Position numbers and translations under genes: made by a program | The notes under the pieces: generated by a model | Told to the model about the DNA's origin: nothing | Databases searched by the model: none | What the model saw: only the letters and a program-made list of their open reading frames with translations | Shown: positions 63,932-64,000 of the stretch, in pieces | How the letters are laid out: each line of letters starts with the position of its first letter | Numbering within the stretch: position 1 is the stretch's first letter | Assembly: GCA_965242845.1 (NCBI GenBank) | Contig: CBDETC010000003.1 | Coordinates: 558,001 to 622,000 of the forward strand | Source of the DNA: RHLJ01 sp965242845 | Lineage (GTDB): Bacteria > Bacteroidota > Rhodothermia > Balneolales > Balneolaceae | Direction of reading: 5' to 3' | Length of the DNA stretch: 64,000 nt

Positions 63932-64000
63932 GGCCACTGTTTTTTTGATGATAGAAATACACTCCAGTAACTGTTCTTCAGTAATTACAAGGGGAGGAGC
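63917..64000 (-). CDS. Class III aminotransferase, C-terminal end only (partial)
   Basis: Only 27 residues plus the TAG stop (63917-63919) are inside the window. APPLVITEEQLLECISIIKK closely resembles the end of class III aminotransferases (typically APPL-x-ITEE-x-hydrophobic-xx-h). With lat at 61150 this would be a second class III aminotransferase close by. The rest lies beyond 64000. Confidence 0.65.
   Translation of the reverse strand, partial: APPLVITEEQLLECISIIKKTVASFHP

Noticed and set aside
1..64000. CRISPR arrays, tRNA or rRNA genes, phage or insertion sequence genes
   Set aside because: No regularly spaced direct repeats, no cloverleaf with conserved TTCRA arm in the gaps, and no transposase- or integrase-like protein among the reading frames.

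Overview
This window looks like chromosomal DNA from a marine or halophilic relative of the Bacteroidota, most likely of the Balneola/Gracilimonas type (Balneolia/Rhodothermota). Five secreted proteins end in the same ~85-residue C-terminal domain (NYPNPFNPTT near its start, K/R-MTLIK or MMLIK at the end), which is the type IX secretion sorting domain common in these bacteria. TonB-dependent uptake, CotH/lamin-tail surface proteins, lipoproteins, AT-rich spacers and several TTG/GTG starts fit the same group. No tRNA, rRNA, CRISPR array, phage or insertion sequence was seen.

Left part (1-26.6 kb) is a carbohydrate-utilisation region. After a secreted ThuA/sugar-dehydrogenase fusion (running off the left edge) and an SLC12-like transporter, a ROK regulator is divergent from a long + strand run: TonB-dependent receptor, secreted beta-helix protein, sodium:solute symporter, GH130 mannosylglucose phosphorylase, AGE-family epimerase (cellobiose/mannobiose 2-epimerase), multidomain GH5 mannanase, sulfatase, GH26 mannanase, sugar isomerase-like protein, aldo/keto reductase, GH16 beta-glucanase and a membrane-bound AraC regulator. 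The logic is beta-mannan cleavage outside, import, epimerisation of Man-Man to Man-Glc, then phosphorolysis to Man-1-P and glucose. There is no SusD, no alpha-galactosidase and no beta-mannosidase gene, but there is a sulfatase between the two mannanases, which suggests a decorated (possibly sulfated) algal mannan.

Middle part (26.7-47.3 kb): an NHL-like secreted protein, an NTF2-like protein, a 1095-aa sortilin/BNR propeller protein, a convergent 881-aa lipoprotein, then a probable operon of BatA-like protein, small membrane protein, HflX, CBS protein, giant TPR protein, AroA and a CotH/lamin-tail protein, followed by an orphan secreted tail-collar-domain protein.

Right part (47.5-64 kb): hsp20-dnaK behind a good -24/-12 (sigma-54-type) promoter match and ahead of a strong terminator; an unlisted 58-aa ORF with a strong ribosome binding site lying between two copies of a dispersed palindromic repeat; a lipoprotein-anchored TPR/LuxR regulator; tsaD, a bile-acid-symporter-family protein, an acyltransferase, Cu/Zn SOD, a glycosyltransferase-like membrane protein, DUF2721; an sdpR-sdpI-hydrolase operon with a perfect palindrome at its promoter; an SDR; L-lysine 6-transaminase; a propeller-like secreted protein; and the tail end of a second class III aminotransferase.

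Four copies of one intergenic inverted-repeat family (GTCATYCTGA ... TCAGAATGAC) are scattered through the window. All calls come from reading the sequence; no database search was possible.
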